Below, piece after piece: positions 1 to 5,822 of a stretch of 7,177 bases of DNA. The DNA comes from Deltaproteobacteria bacterium. GTDB taxonomy: Bacteria > Desulfobacterota > Binatia > UBA9968. The notes beneath the pieces are model-generated. The model had not been told where the DNA came from, searched no databases, and saw only the letters and a program-made list of their open reading frames with translations. How positions within the stretch are numbered: position 1 is the first letter of the stretch; the number at the start of each line of letters is the position of its first letter. The DNA is taken from assembly GCA_005878685.1 (NCBI GenBank), contig VBLN01000105.1, forward strand, positions 1-7,177, read 5' to 3'. A program made the translations under genes and the position numbers.

Positions 1-437
1 ACTCTCCCCAGGAGCGGGTCGAGCCGAATGCCATATGCGGACCCATCACGACTCGCAAGGCCGATTTCGCCCCTGAGGATGCTGCCGCTGGGAAAGAAGA
101 GAAATTGTCTCAGCCTCTCGCCTACAGGCTCCCCCCCCTTAATTCCCATGATCCGGACGTCCGAGGATAGGAGAACTTTTTTTCCCTGGGAGCCTTGGTA
201 ACTGTTTTCTCTCTGATCGAGATAGAGCCGCTGGAGATTGCTTTCATAGATCGCCTTGCTGCGCAGGTTCCGAGCCACCGCGGCCAGCTTCAAGGTGGTT
301 TCCCTCAGCTCTCTGTCCTTGAGCCCTTTTTCTATGGACGGCAAAACAATGAGACTGCTCAATCCAAGAAGCAATAGAACCACCAGCAGCTCCAAAAGGG
401 AGAAGCCCCTCTTATCATTCCCAACTAGCGATATCAC
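1..437 (-). CDS. gspH: GspH-type minor pseudopilin of type II secretion, 3' end cut by window edge
   Basis: This is a minor pseudopilin expected at the tip of the T2SS pseudopilus, inserted in the inner membrane and processed by the GspO/PilD prepilin peptidase. The reading frame is open for 145 codons to the left edge with no stop. It starts with a short leader (VISLVGNDKRG), then the cleavage motif G11/F12 with FSLLE and Glu16 at mature +5, and a hydrophobic helix at about residues 13-32. The visible C-terminal part (FFPSGSIL, a Gly-rich strand, then IRLDPLLGR) resembles the GspH/FimT domain, where a late DP-TG-V-like segment is usual. I chose the GTG at 437 because AAGG lies 8 bases upstream and it gives a normal 11-residue leader; in-frame GTG at 452 and ATG at 467 are alternatives. 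It overlaps gspG by 23 bp, suggesting translational coupling. GspH is favoured over GspI by gene order and the C-terminal pattern. A run of eight G lies at about codons 100-102. Confidence 0.85.
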   Translation of the reverse strand, partial: MISLVGNDKRGFSLLELLVVLLLLGLSSLIVLPSIEKGLKDRELRETTLKLAAVARNLRSKAIYESNLQRLYLDQRENSYQGSQGKKVLLSSDVRIMGIKGGEPVGERLRQFLFFPSGSILRGEIGLASRDGSAYGIRLDPLLGR

Positions 438-909
438 GATTGTCGCCTTCACCTCCTGGAACACCATCGGCGCCGTAGGAGAGGAGATCATACGGTCCGT
501 GCTCTCCCGGACTACGATAGACAAAGGGTTTCCCCCACGGATCGGTCGGAACTTCTTTCTTGAGGTAGGGACCGTCCCATCGCTCCAACCCGCTAGGTTG
601 AGTCCTCAACGCCTCGAGCCCCTCCTGAGTCGTTGGGTAACGCCCCACATCGAGACGAAAGGTATCCAAGGCTGTGCCCAACAGTTCGATTTGGGCCCTC
701 GCGGCCTGGGAGCGCGCCTTGCGCTCGCGGCCCATATAGGTCGGCACCACCAAGGCAGCCAGGAGCCCGATGATCACCATGACCACGAGCAGCTCAACGA
801 GGGTAAAGCCAGCGCAGACAGAGATTTGAGACAGGGACAGAGACAAAAAGCGGTTCTTCTTTTTCTGTCTCACTTCTCTGTCTCTGTCTGTCTCAGAAAG
901 GTAAGTCAT
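415..909 (-). CDS. gspG: GspG, major pseudopilin of type II secretion
   Basis: This is the main subunit of the T2SS pseudopilus, which acts as a piston or screw in the periplasm after leader cleavage and N-methylation. The prepilin motif is AG/FTLVE: Gly34 before the cleavage site, Phe35 at +1, Glu39 at +5, followed by a hydrophobic helix at about 36-57. The C-terminal domain carries the GspG hallmarks: WDGPYLKK and PTDPWGKPF at about 111-129, then a calcium-site loop with LSYGADG and GGEGDNRDI at about 143-160. The mature part, about 130 residues, has normal family length. The leader is odd: 34 residues instead of the usual 6-10, and it is largely encoded by a GACAGA-rich inverted repeat (816-897). 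The ATG at 909 overlaps the end of gspF by 17 bp; an in-frame GTG at 873 would give a 22-residue leader. Neither start has a strong Shine-Dalgarno sequence, so coupling to gspF translation is likely. Confidence 0.95.
   Translation of the reverse strand: MTYLSETDRDREVRQKKKNRFLSLSLSQISVCAGFTLVELLVVMVIIGLLAALVVPTYMGRERKARSQAARAQIELLGTALDTFRLDVGRYPTTQEGLEALRTQPSGLERWDGPYLKKEVPTDPWGKPFVYRSPGEHGPYDLLSYGADGVPGGEGDNRDIASWE
446..449 (-). promoter_or_regulatory. Ribosome binding site deciding the gspH GTG start
   Basis: AAGG on the minus strand lies 8 bases before the GTG at 437, inside the 3' end of gspG. A stronger GGAGG at 452-456 is 14 bases away, which is long for the 437 start. It is also too close to serve the GTG at 452. 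Confidence 0.5.
816..897. repeat. Imperfect inverted repeat of GACAGA/TCTGTC units covering the gspG leader
   Basis: The left arm (about 816-850) is rich in GAGACAG and GGACAGAGAC. The right arm (about 859-897) carries the complement, with tandem TCTGTC units at 875-890. The innermost pairing is AAAAAG (845-850) with CTTTTT (859-864) around an 8-base loop, extended by GAGAC (840-844) with GTCTC (867-871) across a 2-base bulge. It lies just inside the gspG start, so the transcript could fold there. The repeat encodes the ETDRDRE and LSLSLS stretches of the GspG leader. Confidence 0.8.
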
Positions 910-2116
910 TGATGCTAAAAATCGCCATCAACATAGAGATCACGACAACCCCCACGACAAGCCCCATGCTTAGGATTAGAGCCGGTTCCAAAAGAGAGGT
1001 GAGGCGTTTGGTCGTGCGCCTCACTTCCTGATCATAATGGTCCGCGACATTGGCCAGCATCCCCTCTAGTCTGCCAGTTTCTTCTCCTACGGCGATCATC
1101 TGAAGGGCCAGAGAAGGGAAAAATCCGCTCTCCGTCAGTGGTCCGACCATTCCTTTTCCTTCCCTGACCTTATTTTGCACCTGAGCTACGGCCGTTGCGA
1201 GCAGCCGATTTCCCACCACTCCCTGCACCGTTCCCAGAGCATCCAATAGGGGCACTCCGCCCTTGAGCAGCGCGGCGAGGGTCCGGGAAAAACGGGCCAC
1301 CTCAAGCTTCGTGAAACGATCACCCAATAGCCAAAGCCGCAGCCGCAGCCGATCCCACTCAAGCCATCCTTCGGGACTTCGGATATAAAAGGCCCCACCG
1401 ACGACGCCTACGAAGGCTAACAGGAGCGCAATCCAGCCATAACGGGAGAGCCAATCGCTGAAATCAATCAAGAGCTTGCTCATCCAGGGAAGCGCCTGGT
1501 TAACATCCTTAAAAATCAGAGAAAATTTTGGAATCACGTAGATAAAGAGAACGACCAGAGAAAGCCCGGCCACCGTGGCAAGGAGCAAAGGATAGGTCAA
1601 TGCTGATTTCAATTCCTCTCTCAGACTCAAAGAGCGCTCAAGGTAATCCGCAAGGTTGTGCAGGACGTTCTCTAAGATGCCGCCGGATTCTCCCGCCCGG
1701 ATCATATTCACGTAGAGCCTCGGGAACACCTCTGGGTGCTCGGCCATGGCCGCGGACAACGATTTTCCCGCCCGAATCCCTTCGAGCAAGCGACGCACAA
1801 TCGGTCCAAACTCTTTCCCCTCAACCAAATTGGCAAGAGTAGAGAGGCTACGGTCAAGAGGAAGCCCTGCTGCCAACAGCGTGCTCAACTCCTGGGTAAA
1901 ATGGAGGAGTTCCTGCTGAGTTACTTTCTTTCTGGAAAAGAGCGCAAGCGGAGCCGGAACTGCTTGGCTCCTCGACTCGCCCGGCGCAGCAATCTTTAAG
2001 GGGATGAAACCCATCTCATGAAGTCGAGAGACGACTCCATGCTCGGCCTCCGCCTCCATCATTCCATCAACGACTTTGCCGGCGTGATCCGCGGCCCGGT
2101 ATTGAAAAACCGCCAT
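893..2116 (-). CDS. gspF: GspF, inner-membrane platform protein of type II secretion
   Basis: This polytopic inner-membrane protein links the cytoplasmic ATPase GspE to pseudopilus assembly. Its 407 residues match the usual family length. The N-terminus (MAVFQYRAADHAGKVVDG) is typical of GspF. It has two repeated T2SSF domains at about 69-195 and 271-393. Each has the LxxLLxxGxPLxxAL-type helix (STLLAAGLPLDRSL near 78-91, AALLKGGVPLLDAL near 281-294) and an AGE/GEETG turn (AGESGGILEN at 141-150, VGEETGRLEG at 343-352). Membrane segments fall at about 174-195, 226-245 and 376-399, giving the expected three-helix topology. The ATG at 2116 has AGG 7 bases upstream. It lies 94 bp after gspE, a gap largely filled by a palindromic repeat, and its end overlaps gspG. 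PilC of type IV pili is the nearest alternative, but the GspG-type neighbour with its calcium loop favours T2SS. Confidence 0.96.
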   Translation of the reverse strand: MAVFQYRAADHAGKVVDGMMEAEAEHGVVSRLHEMGFIPLKIAAPGESRSQAVPAPLALFSRKKVTQQELLHFTQELSTLLAAGLPLDRSLSTLANLVEGKEFGPIVRRLLEGIRAGKSLSAAMAEHPEVFPRLYVNMIRAGESGGILENVLHNLADYLERSLSLREELKSALTYPLLLATVAGLSLVVLFIYVIPKFSLIFKDVNQALPWMSKLLIDFSDWLSRYGWIALLLAFVGVVGGAFYIRSPEGWLEWDRLRLRLWLLGDRFTKLEVARFSRTLAALLKGGVPLLDALGTVQGVVGNRLLATAVAQVQNKVREGKGMVGPLTESGFFPSLALQMIAVGEETGRLEGMLANVADHYDQEVRRTTKRLTSLLEPALILSMGLVVGVVVISMLMAIFSINDLPF

Positions 2117-2123
2117 CTCTCAG

Positions 2124-2134
2124 CCTATCCCCTT
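2124..2134 (-). promoter_or_regulatory. Ribosome binding region of gspF
   Basis: The minus strand reads AAGGGGATAGG here, with its last AGG 7 bases before the ATG at 2116. This Shine-Dalgarno signal supports the chosen start. It indicates that gspF is initiated independently of gspE despite the 94-bp gap. Confidence 0.6.
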
Positions 2135-2145
2135 AACTCCATTTC

Positions 2146-2201
2146 CGATTTTGGATTGCCGATTTTAGATTCCCTCACTCCCAATCGAAAATCCAAAATC
2201 G
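2146..2201. repeat. Palindromic AT-rich repeat between gspE and gspF
   Basis: CGATTTTGGATT at 2146-2157 is a perfect 12-base inverted match to 2190-2201. After a 2-base mismatch, CGATT at 2160-2164 pairs with AATCG at 2183-2187, leaving an 18-base loop. Related GATTTTAGATT and CGAAAATT units extend it on both sides. It fills most of the intergenic gap and would form a hairpin in the operon transcript. No U tract follows it, so it is not a normal intrinsic terminator. Confidence 0.85.
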
Positions 2202-2210
2202 AAAATTGTT

Positions 2211-3914
2211 TTAGCCTTCTTCCCTTGTCACGCGTACCACCTCTGCCAAAGTGGTGAGCCCGGAGCGAACTTTCTGCCAGCCGTCCTCTCTGATGAGACG
2301 CATGCCTTGGCTCGCAGCTAAACTACGAATAGAACCCGCGTCTGCCCGCTGGAGAATGATCTTGCAGATCTCGGGAGTCGCCGGAAGAAGCTCAAAGATA
2401 CCGATTCGTCCCATATAGCCTGTGCGACTGCAGGATTCGCATCCGACAGCTTCCCATAGAGTCGCCGGAAGATCTTCTTGCTCAATCTTGAATTCTGAAC
2501 TCTGAGCTGGGAATTCGCTGGAGGGGACCGCCCGCCGGCAGCTCATACAAAGCCGGCGCACCAACCTCTGGGCGAGGACGCCCAAAAGCGAAGAAGCCAG
2601 GAGATAGTCCTGCGTCCCCATTTCCAAGAGCCGGGAAATGGCGCCCGCGGCATCATTGGTGTGCAAAGTCGAAAAAACCAGATGACCGGTGAGCGCGGCT
2701 TGGATCGCAATCTCAGCGGTCTCAAAATCGCGGATCTCTCCTACCATGATGACGTCGGGATCCTGGCGCACGATGGAACGGAGTCCATTGGCAAAGGTGA
2801 GACCGATCTGTGGCTTGACCTGGATCTGGTTCACGCCGCTCAGTTGATACTCTACGGGGTCCTCGATCGTGATGATCTTCTTTCCCGGGTCGTTGATTTT
2901 CTGCAAGGCGCCGTAAAGGGTCGTTGTCTTCCCGCTGCCCGTAGGTCCGGTAACCAGGAGCATCCCGTGAGGTTTAGAAATCATCGCGCTGAAACTATCG
3001 AGCACATCGGCGGGGAAACCCAACGACTCAAGGTCACTAAAAATCTGCGACCGCTCGAGGAGCCGGATGACCACGCTTTCGCCATAGAGGGTCGGAACGG
3101 TTGAAATCCGCAGATCGATATCTCTCCCGGAGATTTTCGTTTTGATCCTACCATCTTGAGGGAGACGTCTTTCAGCGATGTTCAGTTGAGCGAGGATTTT
3201 CATGCGCGAGACGATGGCGGACTTCAGTTGGCGCGGCGGCGGATCGATTTCGTGAAGGATACCGTCAATCCGAAATCGAACCTTAACCTGGTTTTCAAAC
3301 GGCTCGATGTGGATATCCGAGGCCCTGTCCTCGAGGGCTCGAGTGAACATCTGACTGACCAAGCGAATCACCGGGGCCTCGGAGGCCATATCGCGCAAAT
3401 GTTCGACTTCATGCTCATCCGCCATCCCTTCAATCTCTCGACCGGTGGAAGGGCTGATTAAGGAGTCGGTTGAGTCGTCGCTCCCGAAGAGGGCCTCGAT
3501 TCGCGCTGTGATCTCTTTATCCTTGGCCAACACCGGCTTCACCTTCATCCCGATGGCAACCTCGAGCGCGTGGAGCCGCGAAAGATCCGTCGGGTCGGTG
3601 ACAGCCACCAAAAGCTCTCGCCCTTCCATTTTGAGCGGAACTATTCTTGCGAGCCTTAGAAAATCTACCGCGTGCAGGAGAGACTCCGCCGCAGGAGGCG
3701 TCACGGGAATATCCTTTAAAGAGACTATAGGGATAGCAAGGTGATCGCTCAACACTGGCAAAAGATCATCCTCCGAAATAAAACCCAGCTCGACGACTAG
3801 ACGCGTCAGCGGCGTATGCTGCTCCTGTTGAAGTTTCGTGACGCGCTCCATCTCTTCATTAGAGATAAGGCCGCGTTCGATCAAACGATCTCCCAGAGTC
3901 GTGTAATTCTCCAT
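2211..3914 (-). CDS. gspE: GspE, secretion ATPase of type II secretion (GspE/PilB family)
   Basis: This cytoplasmic hexameric ATPase drives pseudopilus assembly through GspF. The 567-residue protein begins with an MshEN/N1-like domain at about 5-60, carrying two related LG-L-E-G-I-S repeats. A second N-terminal domain follows to about 145, then the N2 domain (SDIHIEPFENQVKVRFRIDG, 199-218). The ATPase core has Walker A GPTGSGKT at 323-330, the Asp box ITIEDPVEY at 348-356, Walker B DPDVIMVGEIRD at 385-396 and the His box STLHTNDA at 415-422. A zinc-binding insertion has CMSC (456-459) and CESC (492-495), as in GspE and PilB. All catalytic motifs look intact. The ATG at 3914 follows the cupin stop by 21 bp, with only a purine-rich GAGAGAAG ahead of it. 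PilB of type IV pili is the alternative; the following gspF and gspG argue for T2SS. The loop between the two CxxC pairs contains an AATTC-repeat-like stretch. Confidence 0.96.
   Translation of the reverse strand: MENYTTLGDRLIERGLISNEEMERVTKLQQEQHTPLTRLVVELGFISEDDLLPVLSDHLAIPIVSLKDIPVTPPAAESLLHAVDFLRLARIVPLKMEGRELLVAVTDPTDLSRLHALEVAIGMKVKPVLAKDKEITARIEALFGSDDSTDSLISPSTGREIEGMADEHEVEHLRDMASEAPVIRLVSQMFTRALEDRASDIHIEPFENQVKVRFRIDGILHEIDPPPRQLKSAIVSRMKILAQLNIAERRLPQDGRIKTKISGRDIDLRISTVPTLYGESVVIRLLERSQIFSDLESLGFPADVLDSFSAMISKPHGMLLVTGPTGSGKTTTLYGALQKINDPGKKIITIEDPVEYQLSGVNQIQVKPQIGLTFANGLRSIVRQDPDVIMVGEIRDFETAEIAIQAALTGHLVFSTLHTNDAAGAISRLLEMGTQDYLLASSLLGVLAQRLVRRLCMSCRRAVPSSEFPAQSSEFKIEQEDLPATLWEAVGCESCSRTGYMGRIGIFELLPATPEICKIILQRADAGSIRSLAASQGMRLIREDGWQKVRSGLTTLAEVVRVTREEG
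2484..2522. repeat. AATTC-type repeat-like segment inside gspE
   Basis: Two GAATTC units (2490-2495 and 2511-2516) flank an imperfectly self-complementary AACTCTGAG segment. They encode residues 465-477 of GspE (SSEFPAQSSEFKI), a near-duplicated SSEF peptide in the loop between the two zinc CxxC pairs. The reading frame is kept. The segment may be a small palindromic repeat tolerated in a variable loop. Confidence 0.5.
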
Positions 3915-3935
3915 CTGTTCTTCTCTCTGAGCCTT

Positions 3936-4301
3936 TCAGCCTTTTACCCGTCCGTACCGATCCTCAAGCCGGACCACGTCTTCCAGTTCCGGCGTAGAAG
4001 CCTCCAAAACATCACAATCTTCGATGGCTCTCATGCGGTGTCTCATCCCAGGCGTGATATGAAAACAGTCTCCAGGCTTGAACCTAAGGACCTTTCTTTC
4101 CCCCTCGCTCTCTATCTCCAAATCCATGGTCCCGCTCAGCAGACGAATCGTCTCGTCCTTGACCCGATGATACTGATAACTCAGAGACTCCCCTTTTTGG
4201 ATATGGAGAACCTTCCCGACATAACGGTCCGTGTGTGCCCAGATGAGCTCATAGCCCCACGGCTTCTCGACCTTTTCGCCTATATAGACGTCTGCTTTCA
4301 T
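3936..4301 (-). CDS. Small cupin, mannose-6-phosphate isomerase-like
   Basis: This 121-residue single-domain cupin resembles the C-terminal cupin of mannose-6-phosphate isomerase/GDP-mannose pyrophosphorylase enzymes. The N-terminal VEKPWGYELIWAHTDRYVGK (11-30) is the signature of that group. Cupin motif 1 runs from Gly37 through SYQYHRVKDE to Gly57, with His45 and Glu50 present but Val47 where the canonical HxH motif has its second His. Motif 2 has Pro84, Gly85 and His88. Three putative metal ligands (His45, Glu50, His88) remain. A role in sugar-phosphate isomerisation or sugar-nucleotide supply for the neighbouring polysaccharide genes is inference; the exact reaction is unknown. It heads the unit cupin-gspE-gspF-gspG-gspH, with gspE 21 bp downstream. 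The ATG at 4301 has no Shine-Dalgarno sequence, fitting a promoter only a few bases upstream. Stand-alone cupins of this kind often lack tested function. Confidence 0.85.
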   Translation of the reverse strand: MKADVYIGEKVEKPWGYELIWAHTDRYVGKVLHIQKGESLSYQYHRVKDETIRLLSGTMDLEIESEGERKVLRFKPGDCFHITPGMRHRMRAIEDCDVLEASTPELEDVVRLEDRYGRVKG

Positions 4302-4315
4302 TGAAAAACGAACGC

Positions 4316-4344
4316 ATTATACCAGAATAGCAAGAATTGGGGAA
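4316..4344 (-). promoter_or_regulatory. Extended -10 promoter in front of the cupin-gsp operon
   Basis: The minus strand reads TGGTATAAT at 4324-4316: a perfect TATAAT with the TG extension. The best -35 candidate at 17-bp spacing is TTCCCC (4344-4339), which is weak, as is common for extended -10 promoters. Transcription should start near 4309, about 8 bases before the cupin ATG at 4301, giving an almost leaderless mRNA. It lies in the 120-bp gap after the sugar transferase gene, so it can make the cupin-gsp genes a separate transcription unit. Confidence 0.65.
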
Positions 4345-4421
4345 ACACCTGCGACGGGCGCTGCTTTTCGACCCCACATGTCGCAAATGAATTAGGGACA
4401 GAAAACAAAAACAGCTACATC

Positions 4422-5819
4422 TTAGTACGCGTTCCTATGGAGAAAGCCGCGGAAAAGAGTGAGAAGAAGGATCTTTAGGTCAAACCCAAGCGACCAGTTC
4501 TCGATATAGTAGAGGTCGTACTCTAAGCGCTTCTCTAGAGGCGTTTGCCCGCGCCATCCATTCACCTGGGCCCAACCAGTCATGCCTGCCTTGACCTTAT
4601 GGCGCAGCAGATATTTGGGTACCGCTTCGCGGAACTGCTCAACAAAGAGAGGTCGTTCTGGACGCGGCCCTACTAAGCTCATCTCCCCCTTAATTACGTT
4701 GAATAGCTGCGGCAATTCATCCAGACTCGTTCGGCGCAGCCAGCGTCCGAAAGGGGTCACTCGGGGGTCATCACGATTTGCCCATACAGGCCCAGTGATT
4801 TTCTCAGCATCCTCAACCATAGTTCGGAACTTGACCATCTGAAACTTTCTTCCATCCAGGCCTGTTCGTTCTTGCCGGTACAGGACCGGGTCGGAAGAGG
4901 TAAGTTTGATTCCCAGCCCGATAAGAAGCATTAAAGGAGAGGCAAGAACTGAGCCGAAAATTCCTAGCAAGAGGTCCAGAACCCTTTTGAGAAGGGAGTT
5001 CCATCCGTAGAGTGGTGAATCCTGTAGGCTGATGACGGGTAGCCCGTCAAACTCTTCTATCCTGCCGCGTAGATTAACAAACTCCGCCAGATCCGGGACT
5101 AAGTGGATGGTGATAGGCTCCTCTCCTAGCCAATTGCGAATTTCCCGCAGTCTGCCGACCTCTCCAAAGGGTAGCGTGACAAAGACCTGATCCACGCCCG
5201 AGCGGACAAGCTCCATCGCCTCCACAGGATTTTTTAGCAATCTGACACCTTCCAGTGCTTTATCAGTGCTGGACCCATCGATTAGGTAAACCCCCACGAT
5301 GTGGAAGCCTAGATGGCGGTGCCACTCTAGCTTATCGATCAGCCGCCTAGCCTGGACAAAAGAGCCGATGACCAAAGTATGACGGAGGTTATAACCCTGC
5401 CGCCTTAGAAACCGGAGCCCTTCGCGGAAGACCACACGACTTATCTGAAGAAAGACTACACTGCAGACGAAGAAGAAGATCACGACAAATCTTGAAAGCA
5501 CAACATCGCGCAGCAGAAAGATCATCCCCAAAAAGATGAGCAGGGCCAGCAACGAGCCTTTCACAATATCCGCCGCCTCGGCCCAGTAAGTAGAAATCCT
5601 GCGGGGCCGATAGAGACCTAAGAGTTGAAAGACAATGGCCCAAAATGCCAACGCCAAAATCCAGCCAAGGACATAGTGCCTAAAGACGTGGGGTTCAGGC
5701 TCGGGCAGTAAATCCGTCTGGAAACGTACGAGATAAGCCAGCCACCAGGCAAGACTGACAAAGAAGAGGTCATGCAAGCACATGAGGCTCTTGAAGAACT
5801 GGCTGTGTTGCTTCAGCAT
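4422..5819 (-). CDS. Polyprenyl-phosphate sugar-1-phosphate transferase (initiating, WcaJ/EPS type)
   Basis: This inner-membrane enzyme transfers a sugar-1-phosphate from a nucleotide sugar to undecaprenyl phosphate, the first step of exopolysaccharide or O-unit synthesis. The 465 residues have the usual long-form layout. Four N-terminal membrane helices lie at about 12-32, 46-69, 87-103 and 108-128. A CoA-binding-like nucleotide fold spans about 145-265, with LVIGSFVQARRL at 149-160. The C-terminal bacterial sugar transferase domain runs from about 276, starting with a membrane or re-entrant helix at 280-304. Its motifs are RQERTGLDG (315-323), KFRTM (330-334), the catalytic Asp367-Glu368 pair in RTSLDELPQLFN, SLVGPRPERP (381-390) and KAGMTGWAQVNGWRG (410-424). 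The ATG at 5819 has GAAGGG 9 bases upstream and lies 3 bp after the glycosyltransferase stop, so the two are co-translated. The sugar specificity (glucose, galactose or an N-acetylhexosamine derivative) cannot be read from the sequence. Confidence 0.95.
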   Translation of the reverse strand: MLKQHSQFFKSLMCLHDLFFVSLAWWLAYLVRFQTDLLPEPEPHVFRHYVLGWILALAFWAIVFQLLGLYRPRRISTYWAEAADIVKGSLLALLIFLGMIFLLRDVVLSRFVVIFFFVCSVVFLQISRVVFREGLRFLRRQGYNLRHTLVIGSFVQARRLIDKLEWHRHLGFHIVGVYLIDGSSTDKALEGVRLLKNPVEAMELVRSGVDQVFVTLPFGEVGRLREIRNWLGEEPITIHLVPDLAEFVNLRGRIEEFDGLPVISLQDSPLYGWNSLLKRVLDLLLGIFGSVLASPLMLLIGLGIKLTSSDPVLYRQERTGLDGRKFQMVKFRTMVEDAEKITGPVWANRDDPRVTPFGRWLRRTSLDELPQLFNVIKGEMSLVGPRPERPLFVEQFREAVPKYLLRHKVKAGMTGWAQVNGWRGQTPLEKRLEYDLYYIENWSLGFDLKILLLTLFRGFLHRNAY

Positions 5820-5822
5820 GAG

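Noticed and set aside
256..912. Plus-strand open frame of 218 codons
   Set aside because: It lies antisense to gspG and gspH, which have clear family motifs. The encoded peptide has low-complexity Ser/Leu and His-rich stretches and no recognisable domain.
3816..4304. Plus-strand open frame of 162 codons
   Set aside because: It covers the cupin and the gspE start in antisense; both of those have strong protein motifs, so this is a shadow frame.
4350..4385. Possible terminator hairpin after the sugar transferase (TGCGAC pairing with GTCGCA)
   Set aside because: The stem is only 6 bp with a large, weakly paired loop, and no U tract follows on the minus strand. The T-rich stretch lies before the hairpin, not after it.
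4394..4402. AGGGACAGA motif in the gap, matching 9 bases at 833-841 in the gspG repeat, as in some REP-like elements
   Set aside because: Nine bases is too short to claim a shared element, and no partner arm was found in the gap.
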